A stretch of DNA of 64,000 nucleotides from Brienomyrus brachyistius (lineage: Eukaryota > Chordata > Actinopteri > Osteoglossiformes > Mormyridae), in assembly GCF_023856365.1 (NCBI RefSeq), contig NW_026042696.1, positions 53,815 to 117,814 on the forward strand, written 5' to 3'. A program made the translations under genes and the position numbers. Below are positions 21,426 to 32,526 of this stretch, in pieces. The notes under the pieces are model-generated. The model was not told the DNA's origin, ran no database searches, and saw only the letters and a list, made by a program, of their open reading frames with translations. Position 1 is the stretch's first letter. Each line of letters begins with the position of its first letter.

Positions 21426-21799
21426 CATTAATTAATTAATTAATTAATTAAGTGAGCTGGTGGCAGAATTTAACAAATACATGGAATGGCTGGGGTGCCC
21501 CTGAGGAGAGGTTTAGGATCCAAAGCGTGGTTCATCTAGCGATCCAACAAGGCATCAGTAACTTTATGGAGAAAAGAAGAAATTCTTGTTAGTTTTTATT
21601 GTGTCACTTTTAATTTGCATATATTTTTATGATAATTGTGTTTTTGTTCTGAGCAAATATACACAACCCAATTAAATAGCATTAAACGTTTTCTTTGATG
21701 GCCCAAGACTTTTGCATAGTACCATATTTTTTCAGAATCAAGAGACAATTTAATAAAAACCAGTCTTACCTTCACAAGATAACGATTATTAAACATTAA

Positions 21800-21813
21800 C
21801 CAGCAGGTGGCAG
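21800..21813 (+). promoter_or_regulatory. CTCF-type motif, plus strand (U1)
   Basis: CCAGCAGGTGGCAG, a perfect match to CCASYAGRKGGCRS. U2 copy at 38277-38290; the U3 equivalent lies beyond the window. With the minus-strand motif of the next unit it forms a convergent pair. Confidence 0.5.
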
Positions 21814-21968
21814 CAAAGCACTTGTGAATAAGTGGCCAATACGTGGTTGTACAGGTTGCCAGCAGATAATCATCCCCTCTGTGGTTAACTGACTCTCATG
21901 CTATGACTGTACAGACTGAGCAGGGCCGAGTGAGAGAGGCTTCACTGCAGTTAGCATAACCGTTTATT

Positions 21969-22170
21969 TTACAGCTCGTCTGACTCATTCTGCTCCACGA
22001 AGGTCATCTCCTCTGCCAGCTTCCTCTGATCCAGGGAGACCCTCTGCTTCTCTCTGATTGGTTCCCGCTTTCTACAGGAGGTCCAGTGCAGCTGAATGGT
22101 GATGATGGTGCAAATCAGGTAAAACACACCAGTCCCAGCTTTCAGTACAGCATCCAGAACCTGCTCCCAC
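21969..22170 (-). pseudogene. Terminal exon of the CD300/pIgR-like gene (U1)
   Basis: A consensus acceptor (atatgtctcacag) precedes the exon at 22171 and a poly(A) signal AATAAA lies at 21963-21968 on the minus strand, so this is a credible last exon. One frame is open for 66 codons (WEQVLDAVLKAG...ESDEL) and includes a stretch of about 20 mainly hydrophobic residues (FYLICTIITIQLHW). Another frame stops after a few codons, which would make the remainder 3' UTR. The sequence does not decide which is right. In U2 (38446-38647) the long frame gains an early TAG at 38467-38469 and loses its last seven residues. Confidence 0.45.
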
Positions 22171-22712
22171 CTGTGAGACATATAATACACCAGTGTGTCT
22201 GTCAGTCACACATATCACATTTAAACCTGAAGAACAAAACAGTGAATCTGTTCTGACTGAAGTAAAACCACCTTGATAATCGACAGCAGCACCGATCAGC
22301 TCAGTCCTACATACAGAGCCAGCTGGACCAAAGAGCTGAATAAGAGGGTGGATGTGAACAGTAAAGTCTTACATGCTTTATAGAAACACGGTACAGCCAC
22401 ATCGGTACTATTACACAGGACACATGTGAGGAACAGGAGACATTAACAAAGAGCATGAAAATAGCTAGAGATTATCACACAACATGTTACACTATTTTGT
22501 AAAAACAGGCCTGCAGTCATTCCCCAGCAGCACAGGGCAGAAGGCAAGGGCTCACCCTGGATGGGATGGGATCTCAAGTTTATTATTAAGAAAATCAAAT
22601 AAAAAATATTTTTTTCTCTTAAAATTAAAATGACAGTTTCCCATTACTGTGTGATCAGGTAAATGCTGCTAGCTGGACCCCCACACTACTGTAAATGCTG
22701 CTGAATGCTTAC

Positions 22713-22737
22713 CTCCGTTTTTCATTATCCCCTCCTT
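22713..22737 (-). pseudogene. Candidate small cytoplasmic exon (U1 only)
   Basis: 25 bases on the minus strand with a pyrimidine-rich acceptor (ctctccttttctctgcac...gatgaag) and a consensus donor (gtaagc). One frame reads a hydrophilic GGDNEKR, as in short cytoplasmic-tail exons. Its phase is compatible with the long frame of the terminal exon. The region is replaced by unrelated sequence in U2 (38743-38943). Confidence 0.3.
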
Positions 22738-22802
22738 CTTCATCATGTGCAGAGAAAAGGAGAGCAGTGGAAACAGGAGAAAGGATAGTTAATAAAAAGC
22801 AG

Positions 22803-23110
22803 GGTTTGCACTGTCGCCTCACTCCTCTGGCACGTGTACTCAAGTCTTCGCTGGAGTTCCGTGTGTATGGAGTTTGCATGCTCCCCCTGTGTCATTGTGG
22901 GGTTCCTTCCAGGGACTCTGATTTCCCCCCACAGTCCAAAAACATGCTGAGGCTAATTGGAGTTGTCAAATTGCCGGTAGGTGTGCTTGTGCGAGGGAAT
23001 GGAGTGTGAGCGTGTCCTGCAATTGGTTGGCACCCTGTCATGGGACGTTCCCTGCCTTGCGCCCATAGGGACCCTGAATTAGACAAGCAGTTTCAGACAA
23101 TGGATGGATG
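22803..23110 (+). mobile_element. Fish dispersed repeat (SINE-like), plus strand (U1)
   Basis: Contains gcactgtcgcctcac, ggagtttgcatgctccccctg, cagtccaaaaacatgctgagg and the atggatgg end: the standard teleost repeat. The 5' end is truncated here. In U2 (38916-39243) the 5' end is complete (gcatggtggtgcagtgg, resembling a pol III A box). Confidence 0.7.
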
Positions 23111-23400
23111 CAGCACTGGAACAGATATTACAGAGTACAATTGTAACACTGGTCTACGCTGCAATGAAAAACCACCTACAGACATGTTAGTCAGTCTGCA
23201 CACCATTAGTAACAATTCATCCTCACAAAGATGAAAAAATGCCTGAATTATGTTGCAAGCTACATGGATTTGTCTGGATTTGTATACATAACAAGTGACT
23301 GGCTGTATGTCTGTGGAAAATGCTGTGATTTTTGTCATATTACAGACTGATCATAAACTAGAAGACACACATTCAATATTAAAGACACCAATTAGCCTGA

Positions 23401-23544
23401 CTGTGCGTTTTTGGATTGTTGGAGGAAACCCACACAGCATGTGGAGAACATGCAGACTCCACACAGACAGAGCAGAAGCCAGATTCAAACCCCTAAACAT
23501 GGAGGCGTGAAGCAACAGCGCCGCCTACTGGACCACCGTGCCAC
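23401..23544 (-). mobile_element. Fish dispersed repeat (SINE-like), minus strand (U1)
   Basis: A second, more diverged member of the same repeat type in the opposite orientation: the minus strand begins gtggcacggtggtccagtag and includes ggagtctgcatgttctcc. U2 copy 39534-39677. It lies between the V2 and small-exon regions, within an intron of the pseudogene. Confidence 0.65.
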
Positions 23545-23718
23545 TATCATTGAAACAATAATCCCAATAAATAACTCTGTTTCACAACAGCTGATAAATA
23601 GGGGATTATCCCCACAAAGAAGCACAAACCCCTTCGTGAGTGAAACTGCTGGGTTGATTAGTATGTATCTATTTATATTCAAGCATAAATAATTCACAGG
23701 CAGATTTAAATCAATTAC

Positions 23719-24007
23719 TTATGTTTAACAGTAATATGAACTGGAATCTGCAGGATTCCACAACCAGCCACCAATACCAGCCAGTGTCCTTCCTCTCCAG
23801 CCCACTCATTGTCACAATGAAGGTTTTATTTTCTGTGTCATCCCTGATCAGGACAGGCCTCCCATGCAAACTCACTGATCTCTCTGATGCACAGGAGCCC
23901 CCAATCTTACACCACATCCTTTGTCTTTTGTTGTTTCCATAGTAACACTGACACTGTCTCCATCCACACCCGTCACCTCCTGTTTGTCCACTGACAGCCC
24001 TGGAGGA
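23719..24007 (-). pseudogene. CD300/pIgR-like Ig V domain exon 2 (U1)
   Basis: Members of this family are surface receptors whose V-type Ig domains bind ligands such as phospholipids or polymeric Ig. The exon runs from an acceptor (tgtgtgttgaag) to a gtaatt donor and reads CYYGNNKRQRMWCKIGGSC, then GRPVLIRDD, KTFIVTMSGLERKDTGWYW. The first canonical Cys, the family's extra Cys pair and the D-x-G-x-Y signature are visible. The second canonical Cys is replaced: the residue after WYW reads W, and the C-terminal strand (LQIPVHITV) is in another frame. The segment before CYYGN is also out of frame relative to a GDSVSV reading. It is therefore inactive. It lies 346 bases downstream of V exon 1 on the same strand. 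Confidence 0.8.
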
Positions 24008-24352
24008 CTTCAACACACAGGTAAAACACTCAACGATTTCCACAGCAATGAAATGTTTATGAATATCAGCCCATTACAACATACATACTGTATGTAAATG
24101 TTTGGCCAATAAACTGACATTTTTTAACATATTGCTTATCATATTTAACCTCATGAAGTCGCCCGATTTAGCTGACACTGTTACTTCTTCCAAGTCTCGT
24201 TTATCATATTGAATTAAATTAAAATGCAGATTTTTAAAATATTAAAACATTTTTTTCATCAGTGTTTGTGTTAAGGTCCTTCCTTTTTGACTCAGTGACA
24301 TGTTACATACTGTGCATCTCATTGGCTACAGTCTGCAGTACAGACATCTTAC
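24008..24352 (-). other. Intron between V exons 1 and 2 (U1)
   Basis: AT-rich sequence with a donor (gtaag) at 24348-24352 and the acceptor at 24008 on the minus strand. No other feature seen. Confidence 0.55.
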
Positions 24353-24666
24353 CATCAGTGACTGACAGATTAACCTGATCAGAAAGGCTCCACTGATCTT
24401 CACACCACACCAGTACCGATCGGAGTCCTCAGCTGTCAGATTGTTGATGGTCACAGTGAAGACTCGCTGGTCAGGATCATCTCTGACTCACACTTTACCC
24501 TCCTGTGGAGAGTCAGTGTGTACTATGGGAGTACATGACCTCACATTATACCCTCTGCACCAGTATTTCACATGAGTTTTATATCTGTCACCATAGGAAC
24601 ATGGGATTGTTACAGATCATCCTCTCTGTACACAGGCCCATTTCACTGTAGACACACTGTCAGCAC
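24353..24666 (-). pseudogene. CD300/pIgR-like Ig V domain exon 1 (U1)
   Basis: A 314-base exon on the minus strand, typical in size for this family, between the acceptor ttattttccccacag and the donor gtaag. It reads VTIPCSYGDRYKTHVKYWC, then a short Cys-containing insert (RSCTPIVHTDSPQ), DDPDQRVFTVTINN and LTAEDSDRYWCGV, including both canonical cysteines, the extra Cys pair and the tyrosine-corner motif. Two in-frame stops (before SVTIP and after EGKV) and a five-base insertion before the exon end inactivate it. Upstream (24667-24943) I find no leader exon, so the 5' end of the gene is missing or lies elsewhere. Confidence 0.85.
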
Positions 24667-24943
24667 CTGTGGGGAAAATAATTAACTGAATAAGGATTTT
24701 CCATCTTATGACATCTCTAAGTAATTATGCTTGGTTTGTGTAATACTTAGATTAGGTCATGTGTAATTAACAGAACAGTGATGATGTATAAAAGTCAAAG
24801 ACCATCATTTTACTATAAGAACAAGGAAAACAAAACTAGTGTCTGATCTTGGGAAGGGCTTCAGCAGGATGTGGGATCGGGAATCTGAGCCTGGCAGTGT
24901 GTTCTAGGGTCTGAGAGGAAAACCAGGACCTTAAATCCCTAGT
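24667..24943. other. Right-end spacer of U1
   Basis: AT-rich sequence between V exon 1 and the unit junction. No leader exon, promoter or repeat recognised. The same sequence precedes LINE copy 2 at 41710-41986. Confidence 0.5.
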
Positions 24944-24960
24944 AAAAGGCCTAGATGAGG
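24944..24960 (+). other. Empty LINE target site at the U1/U2 junction
   Basis: One uninterrupted copy of aaaaggcctagatgagg, with the same left flank (ccctagt) as LINE copy 2 and the same right flank (tgaatgaatggg) as both LINE copies. It is the pre-insertion state of the site filled at 42004-47681. Confidence 0.9.
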
Positions 24961-26159
24961 TGAATGAATGGGCTTGTCACTGTGTGGGATGGCCACACCC
25001 CTTCAGTACTATGGCCTTATTTGTAAACATATCCAGTCCTGTGATACAGGCCCTCTCATATTCCCTCTATACATGTTTCCTTTGCGCTCTATTTGTGAAC
25101 GTTATTATGTAAAATATCATTGCTATGCTGGTGATACGCAGCCATATCTGCCATTAAAACCTGGTGACTGCTGCTCTCTGGTGGCCCTTTCTAACTGTCT
25201 GGAGGATATTAAGAACAGGACAGCAATGACTTTCGTCCAGATTAATGAAAACAAGACAGAGGTAATGAGTTTTGGTCACTGTTCATGATCTCAGAGAACA
25301 ATTAGGGCCTCATTCAGAAAACCTCCAGTCACATAATAAAAATCTTGGTGTCATCTTTGATTCATCACTGAGTTTGATAAACAAATAAATGCTGTTGTGA
25401 AGGGGTGTTTCTGTCAGCTGAGTTCAATAGCCTGGCTTAAACCACACCTTTCAGCCAAAGACCTGGAGAGTTACTCCTGCTTTTATCCTGATTGGGTTAC
25501 TGCCGTTCTCTGTACCCAGGTTTACCAGAAGCATCTTTATTCTGACTACTCCTTGTTCAAAACGGTGCTACCAGGCTCTCAACAAAAATTAGACACCAAA
25601 TTTCCCCTGTGTTGGCTACATTGCATTGGCTACCTGTTAAGTTTTGAGAATTTCTGAGAATACAGTTTAAAGATTTCTTATTTCTTTCTAAGGCGATACA
25701 TGGCATAGGTCCCCAGTCCGTCTCGGAGCTAATTCAGCCTTACACCGCTTCTTATTAGATGCATCTCTGTACTGACCCTGCACACACAGGAACACATTTT
25801 ATTTATCTATTTAATCTGACTATTCTGCTTTGCACATCATGTATTTAACATTTATAGTGATTTTATATTTATTACTAGATTATTGTATAACTTTTGCACT
25901 GTTTTTTGAACTTGGTTGTTGCTTAGTCTTGTTTTTCCATGGAGCACCATTATACCAAAAAGAATTCCTTGTAGGGTCAACCTACTTGGCAATAAACCAC
26001 AGTCTGATTCTGATTATTTTTTGTGTAACATTGTGTAACATTGGCCAATGTCTCTACTTTTACTATATATTTATATTATTTTGACCTACAGCACTTTGGC
26101 ACAACATAGATTGTTTTTAAATGTGCTATAGAAATAAAAATAATTCAACTTGATATAGA
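24961..26159 (+). mobile_element. L2/Rex1-like LINE 3' relic (U2)
   Basis: Copy of the U1 relic at offset 19,684, with the same YAGD lesion and private substitutions (for example QPYLP for QLYLP). The nested tail is at about 25789-26029. Confidence 0.75.
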
Positions 26160-27121
26160 AACATATTTCAAGTCATCCATCTTGCCGAGATGGGGGTTGC
26201 GCTGTGACCCCTGGTGGACAAATTATGCAGCAACAGCACTCATATCATGGTTGAAAGTTGTGTCTTTAGTCTCTCTGTTTCTTTTTAGTTATCATTAATT
26301 GGCCATTATAAACCAAATGCTGATAGCGATTTATCACAGACTCCTGCATTAATGAATTAAAATATTCATGATGAATAAAGAAGATGAATTGGCGCTAATG
26401 TGTATTTTTACTGTGTTATTGATAAGATAAATATTACAGTACACGGATCGCTCTGGTGTCTCAGAAATTGTCTCCATTTTTTCATACCAATTTATCATTA
26501 GTACAGTAGTGCTTGCAATTCACAAATGCTTTGGCCTACAACAATTTGGTTCGCAAAAACAAAATTTGGTCAATGAACAAACTCGACCAGATTCCTTTTT
26601 TATACTAGTGTAACACCGGCGGGGCGCATATCCCAGCATGCCCTGCGTACAATTGTAAATAGAAGGACCACGACAGGCACCCAACAAGCACCGAACCCAA
26701 ATACACAGATGGGAAACACAATGTTGTCAGAAGCTGAACTGCGAAATGCAGATGCAGTGAGAGATTTACACACACTAAATACACGTTAGGATCGGACAGG
26801 GTATACACACAAGACATGGGCAAAGTGTAAAGTGAGGTAGACCTTCAACAGGTCGTCAGTCCATTGTAGGGCAAAGGAAGCTGGAGAATTGCCATGTGAA
26901 CAGCAGAAATGTGGTCATACAGGATGTGAGGGTGAGACTGTGTGCTGTATACAGAGGGTCTGACCTCACGGCTTTGTTTCAGTCTTTAGTATTGTGATGA
27001 CATTGTGATAGCCCAGTGATAACTATACTGGATGGGTTGTACCCCTTCAAAGAGCAAGGGGAGATGGGATACCATTGTGGTATGCAAGCAGGTCCTCAGG
27101 GTTGTCACACATGCTTTTCTG

Positions 27122-28457
27122 AGGTGTACACTGCTGGTTGCTTGAGCCCCTGGATGAGACACTGGTCAGTACCCTGCAGAATCGCTGTGGGCAGTGTGAG
27201 GACTTCTGCCCTCTCAGTTAAACAATAGGTGCAGGGATTGAGTCAAATGAGTCTCTCTGCATCCTGCTTAATGATATCAAGGGGTTGTGTAGGCGTGTCT
27301 GTGCTCACATGGCTCTATCAGTACAGAGTGAACTGGCCAGGGATCAGTTTATCTAGACACTTAACCCCAGATAGCTCACATTCAGACACAGTCAACCCCT
27401 CTGCGTCCCTAGACGAGGCCCTGGAACTGGCTTTGGAGAGAGAAATTGTGGGCAGCGAGGTGGCGGGGAACGAGGCGGGAGAAATCAACCAAGCTGTAAA
27501 CGCCAAAGGGCTTGGAGGACCCAGGCCCTCAGGTTTACTTCCTGGATGCAGACTGCCTGTAGGCTGACAGGCAGCAGCACCCCCCCCCACCCCTCAATCC
27601 TCAGACAGTGTCCCAAGTTCACCGCCACCCAGGGTTCCGCCAAGGGCACGCATAGCCGGGAAGATGTGGGCCAACAAGGTTAATTTCCGGAACTTCCTTG
27701 GTGACACCGGGGAGGTGGCCCTGCTGCCACCTGCTGCAGAGGTGGTGACTACGGATTGGACTCACAGAGGCAACTTCTGTCACATACCCACCATAGTGAT
27801 GTGAGTCGCATGTACTGCCCTAGTCCATACAGGTTCCACTGCAACCCTGGTGAGACCAGACACTGTCTAGAACTGACATTGGTGCAGGTGAGAACAATGA
27901 CTGGTGACCTGGCCCCTTTAAGAGGGACGGGGTTGTTCCCTTTTGACATGGGGGGTTTAGTTGTGAATAGTAACTATGTGGATGGCTGACATGCTCGATC
28001 CCTCCATCCTGGGCCTGAATTTCCCCCGGAGCACGGCATGTGTGCTGGACTTTGGGCACAACATGCTGAGATTCCCTGCGGTCCATGTGTACAGTGGGGC
28101 CGCTGGCCCCGCAGCCTCTGCAGCTGACTGCCCACCCCTTACTGCCACTGGGCCTGTACCTCCACATCAGCTAGAGATCCCTTCCTCTGCTACAGTCACG
28201 TGGGCCCCTGAGCCCACATGTGTCCCCTCCAGTGTTGCGCTGCAGCCTCACTCACTTCACTGGAGTCTAACGGGGTTTACCAGAGCGACTTACCTGAAGC
28301 TGCCATTGGAGGAGCCCATGATGACCACACGGTTGCCCTTGTGCCACTGCAATCCCACTGCCCTGGTCCTCTACCTCACACCATTGATCCCCTGCCCCAC
28401 CCATACGGTTGTGTGCCTCTTCAGGTTTGCAGCCTCCTCCTGCACTGAGCGGCCATT
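27122..28457 (+). mobile_element. Ty3/gypsy Gag-protease relic (U2)
   Basis: Same structure as in U1. The protease-like motif reads NFLGDTG here (V changed to G before DTG). It is followed within about 150 bases by the deletion junction. Confidence 0.65.
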
Positions 28458-28604
28458 TCAGAAGTTTAATTATTTAATTATACAGTAATACACACGTTGC
28501 CAACCATTAAAAACATTATCCAGACTTAAAGTCACTTGAATAAAAATATTTAAAAACTTGTTAGCATTTCAATATAGTACCTGGTTGGACTGTGTACTTC
28601 CTCT

Positions 28605-28616
28605 TTGTTTAAAAAT
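28605..28616. other. Deletion junction in U2
   Basis: ctctttgttt is joined directly to aaaaataacc. The first part matches U1 to 8929 and the second matches U1 from 12118; the 3,188 bases between are missing. Confidence 0.85.
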
Positions 28617-29449
28617 AACCAGTAAATCCTATTATTATCCTGCTACCCCCACTCTACCAAAACTCATGAAATGATATGATACATTTGGAGGAGGAAGATT
28701 TCTAATAGATCCTTTATACCCACCAACCAGACCAGTATAAGAAGCTGTACGATGTAAAGCCTCTTTAAATGGGTACAGACTACTTCCGTTTATTGTAATA
28801 AGTATCTCATAAATTTGACTTTACACTTTTGCATGGTATTGATAGATTTTGAAAGTTAATTACTTAACACAATTCTTATTAAAATTGTTTATTATACAAC
28901 CTGAATGTCTCAAGGTAGCACATTAGTACAAAAAACGCTGTATGATGTATTATTGTAGCAGTCAGATGTTATTTTAACCAATGTACAGGTTTACCTTTAA
29001 TTTAATTCTACAAACATAATCAAAATCATTTGTGAAAAAGACATTTAGTCATTTACTAAGGCAGATACAACCTGTGGAAGCACAGCTAAAAGCATACCAT
29101 CACCCATTATAGAGTGACCCATTGTCTTTGTAACTGAGTAATCACAACTAAGTGCAATTTACTATAATGAAACTGTACACAGAAACTGTAAAGGCAAAGG
29201 TAATTTATTATGATGAAATGCTTCCAAAATGCCCAGTGTGCTTCAGCGTTTCTCCTTTTCTCCAGTCGTCGACAGGTCCTGTGTTTATTAGGTGATCTGT
29301 GATGTAGGAGATCCTGAGAATGGCTGCTGCTCCAAGGATGATTGGCAGGTGGCTTTTCCCAGGAACAGCGGGCTGGAGATGTAATGGTGGGATGGAGAAA
29401 ATAAAGTGTAGGGGAATACAGAGTACAAACAACCATAAGAAACACACGG
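28617..29449. other. Unassigned AT-rich sequence (U2)
   Basis: Corresponds to 12124-12949 of U1. No gene or RNA recognised. Confidence 0.5.
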
Positions 29450-30583
29450 CCTATGGCCATATGTCCACAAGACAACCACCCGCCCAACCCGAGAGGGAGC
29501 CCACGAGGGACTAAGGGGGGCCCAACCCCTGTAAAAGGAGGTCCGCATAGGGGGGACAGACAGCGAGCCCCCCAGTCCCTCCCGCAAGCCCTCCACCGAG
29601 GGAAGCGGGTCCAGGGCCAAAGGGCCCCATCAACCGGGAACACTCCCCTGGCGGACGGTCCCCCCAGCCCGCTCCCCGGCAGGACGGATCACCGCCCACT
29701 GTAGCGACCCGGCACGTCCCCCCCCCTCCCCGACACTGCAGGATGATCTAAGGGAGACCCATACAAACAAAGTGCACCCCCCCCCCCCCACCACCCAGGA
29801 GCGGACCTGCGTCAACCGGGGAGCGGCAGACCCCCCGCCCAGCCCAGACCGAACCCTACAATTCGCCTAGAAGGGCTCAGAGCATCCCTAGATACCCCGG
29901 ACCGCCTGCCAGGGCCCCACCACGGCGCAGCAGAGCCAAGGACCACCCAGCCCGCAGCCCACAAGAGGAGACGGCCCACACCGGCCAGAGCCGTCTTCTA
30001 CCTGCCGGGCCACCCCACACGCGCAGGGCCAGAGACAGAGAGTTAGGGGGGACCTCTCAGCCCCCACTGATTCCCCGTCCCATGTTAATGTGAAGTGTGC
30101 ATGTACAAGTGTGAGAGAGTTGTGTGTTTATGTCTACAATGCATTAAAATTAGTGGGTGCAGATCGAGTATGAGGGCCCCACCACTGGCAGATGGCAGAG
30201 TCCCCCATCCCCCTCCCTGCACCCCAAGGCCCTAATGTAGCATGGACTGTGTATATAACTAAAGTGCAAAAAGCAGGTGAACAGTCGAGGCACGGGCACC
30301 CCACCGCTGGCAGACGGCAGAACCCCACCTGCCTATACCCACCTCCTCAGCCCTAGTGTCATGTGGTGTCTAATGTGCAAGTAAAACCTCCCCACTGCCC
30401 CTCAAAGCTCTAGTGTTGTATGAAATGTGGTGTCCGGCCCAGGGGAGCAATAAGGGCGTGCAGGAGTGGGCCCCCCCCGGCACCGGGGCCAGATCCCCGA
30501 CTGGCCCCGATTAGTCCTCATCCCCGACCCCACACAACCGGCAGGGGCGGCCAACCGAGGGGGTTCAGGGGCGCCACATTAAC
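29450..30583. repeat. GC-rich segment with diverged tandem repeats (U2)
   Basis: Copy of the U1 segment with small length changes in C runs. The repeat landmarks (ctggcagatggcag, ctggcagacggcag) are at about 30,184 and 30,306. Confidence 0.6.
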
Positions 30584-30739
30584 AATTATTAATAAACATT
30601 CCACTATACATCTCAAAATTTAGCACACTTAATTCATTATCTTTGATACTGTTTCAAACATTTAATGTTCCCCAAACAGCAGCAGAAGAACCACAGCTTC
30701 ATCTTCCTTGTATTTTGGCTCTTCTCTGTGTCAAGAGCT

Positions 30740-31084
30740 CTACAAGCTCAACTTTAATATTAATTTTCCACCACTTCTACATCTTCTATCTATACCAGAC
30801 CCACATCTATCTCTACACCGCCAGTTTCCTCTCTGAAGAGTCTCAGAAACAATGCCAGCATTGCCTATCACTCTCACACCCTCCCCTCCCTTACACCAGT
30901 CCGTCACACCTCCCAGTCCCCCCATAACCTCCCCAGCCTGGACAGTGGGGGGTGTCGCTGGTGAGCACTCCTCCAAACCTTTCCTCTCTCCCCAGTCGAT
31001 CACCTCGTCCCACAGGTCCCAGGCTCCCCAGTGCTGGTCGTTGGTCCAGGAAACAGCTTTCGGAATTTTCATTCTGGTTAACAT
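30740..31084 (-). other. Uncharacterised minus-strand open frame (U2)
   Basis: Encodes the same 114 residues as U1 14237-14581. Family unknown. The candidate first exon lies at 31721-31731. Confidence 0.25.
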
Positions 31085-32526
31085 AATTAACTAGCCGTCT
31101 GTGATACTCTCAAAGCCAAACTAGACACTGTATTTTCAACGTACTCCAGACATTTGCTAAATGCTATTCACCAAGAATGCCTATGGAAAGGGATGGAGCC
31201 TTCATTGGCTGCTCGTGGCATCGAGGCTACTCCGATAGAAGCGGCCAAATTGCTAAAACTGTTTCACAACCTATACAGTAACGCTGGCGAAATCAGGACG
31301 CTGCTTCGGTACGTTATAACATCGCCATGGTAATGAACCCAGCAAACGGTTAATCTTACTTCAACAACATGGGACATTTAAAAAGTAAACGTATAGGGGC
31401 TCTTTTCAGAATAACATCTTCAGATGAAACGCATTACGACAGACCGGATGAGTAAAACCAATCGTATCAACCATAAGGCTTGTTGTTTTTAAGTTTAACA
31501 CAATTATTTTCTCTTACAATTTAAATATAAACAATCACATTACGAAAAATGGCCACAGCATCTACAGTTTAAGCTACTAATTTTAAATATATTTCAATTA
31601 TATTTTGCGGCAATATTTGCATGAACTATATCACGACATACAATGAAATATATAATTAACTATGCTAACAAAACATAATCTGAAGAAATAGCAAGAAACA
31701 TAGGAAGAGATGCTTCTCACCGCTGCGCCATCGCTCTGTCAGAAAGTTTATGTTCAAACTGCACTGATTTTGTTTCTATGGAAACCAGCGAAATTTTTCA
31801 TTGGTCGAAAGGATGAAGATATGTACTGACGCCATTTTCAACGAATGAAAACGAGAATTAATTGTCAGGGCGGGACGAATTTGAAGGTGAACCAATCAAT
31901 AGTAGTATGTTTAGCTCCTGCTTGTTTTGGCTGAGCGTGATTGGATTTGTTGATCTAACCGCCTTCAAGCCCGTAAACCATGTATCTACTTGTCAATGGG
32001 AAACCACGCAGTTCTGTCTATAAATACTGACTGTAATTTTTTTATGACATTATGTCTTTGCTACGCAGTATTACGGTAATGCGTAATACCGCGATGTTTG
32101 GGGTGCCCCGCTGTTTTTTTTCCATAGCTTACGAACGCAATTAGCATTTTAGCCACGTTGGTAGGTACGCTTTTGAGAAAGAACACTATAGTTCTTGTTA
32201 TTCACATTCTGTGTCCTGGTGTTTTTAATTTCTCATAATGTGAACAAAGATATGTCATATACAAGTTTTTTGAGAGACTAAATTTTGGTTTGATTTATAA
32301 TTTATTTAATGGTAAATAAAGTTCTTATATAGCTATTTTAGAATTAGTGCAGTCTTTCGTTTAGAATTAGCGCAATATTCTTAAAAACTGCATGTTCAAA
32401 CCAAACGCCATGCCATAATAACTGCTTTACAGATATTTCATTCAGTAATCTATGGAGGGTATACTGTAGGTAGGCCTGTTTGTGTGTGATTGTGTGCGCG
32501 CGTTTGGGTGGGTGGTTATGTACATA

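Larger units (their letters stand above)
5260..24943 (+). repeat. Tandem unit U1 (19.7 kb)
   Basis: First complete unit, starting in the LINE target-site duplication and ending just before the single empty copy of that site at 24944-24960. It contains the 3.2 kb block (8930-12117) missing from U2, and the most complete version of the CD300/pIgR-like pseudogene at its right end. Confidence 0.85.

Noticed and set aside
21150..21428. Minus-strand 92-codon frame over 21150-21428
   Set aside because: It lies almost entirely within the solo LTR.
22803..22840. Possible tRNA gene because of A-box-like sequence in the dispersed repeat
   Set aside because: No cloverleaf or anticodon arm can be drawn; it is part of a common SINE-like repeat.
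23518..23531. A third CTCF-like site (CCAGTAGGCGGCGC on the minus strand)
   Set aside because: One consensus position is violated and it lies inside a common dispersed repeat.
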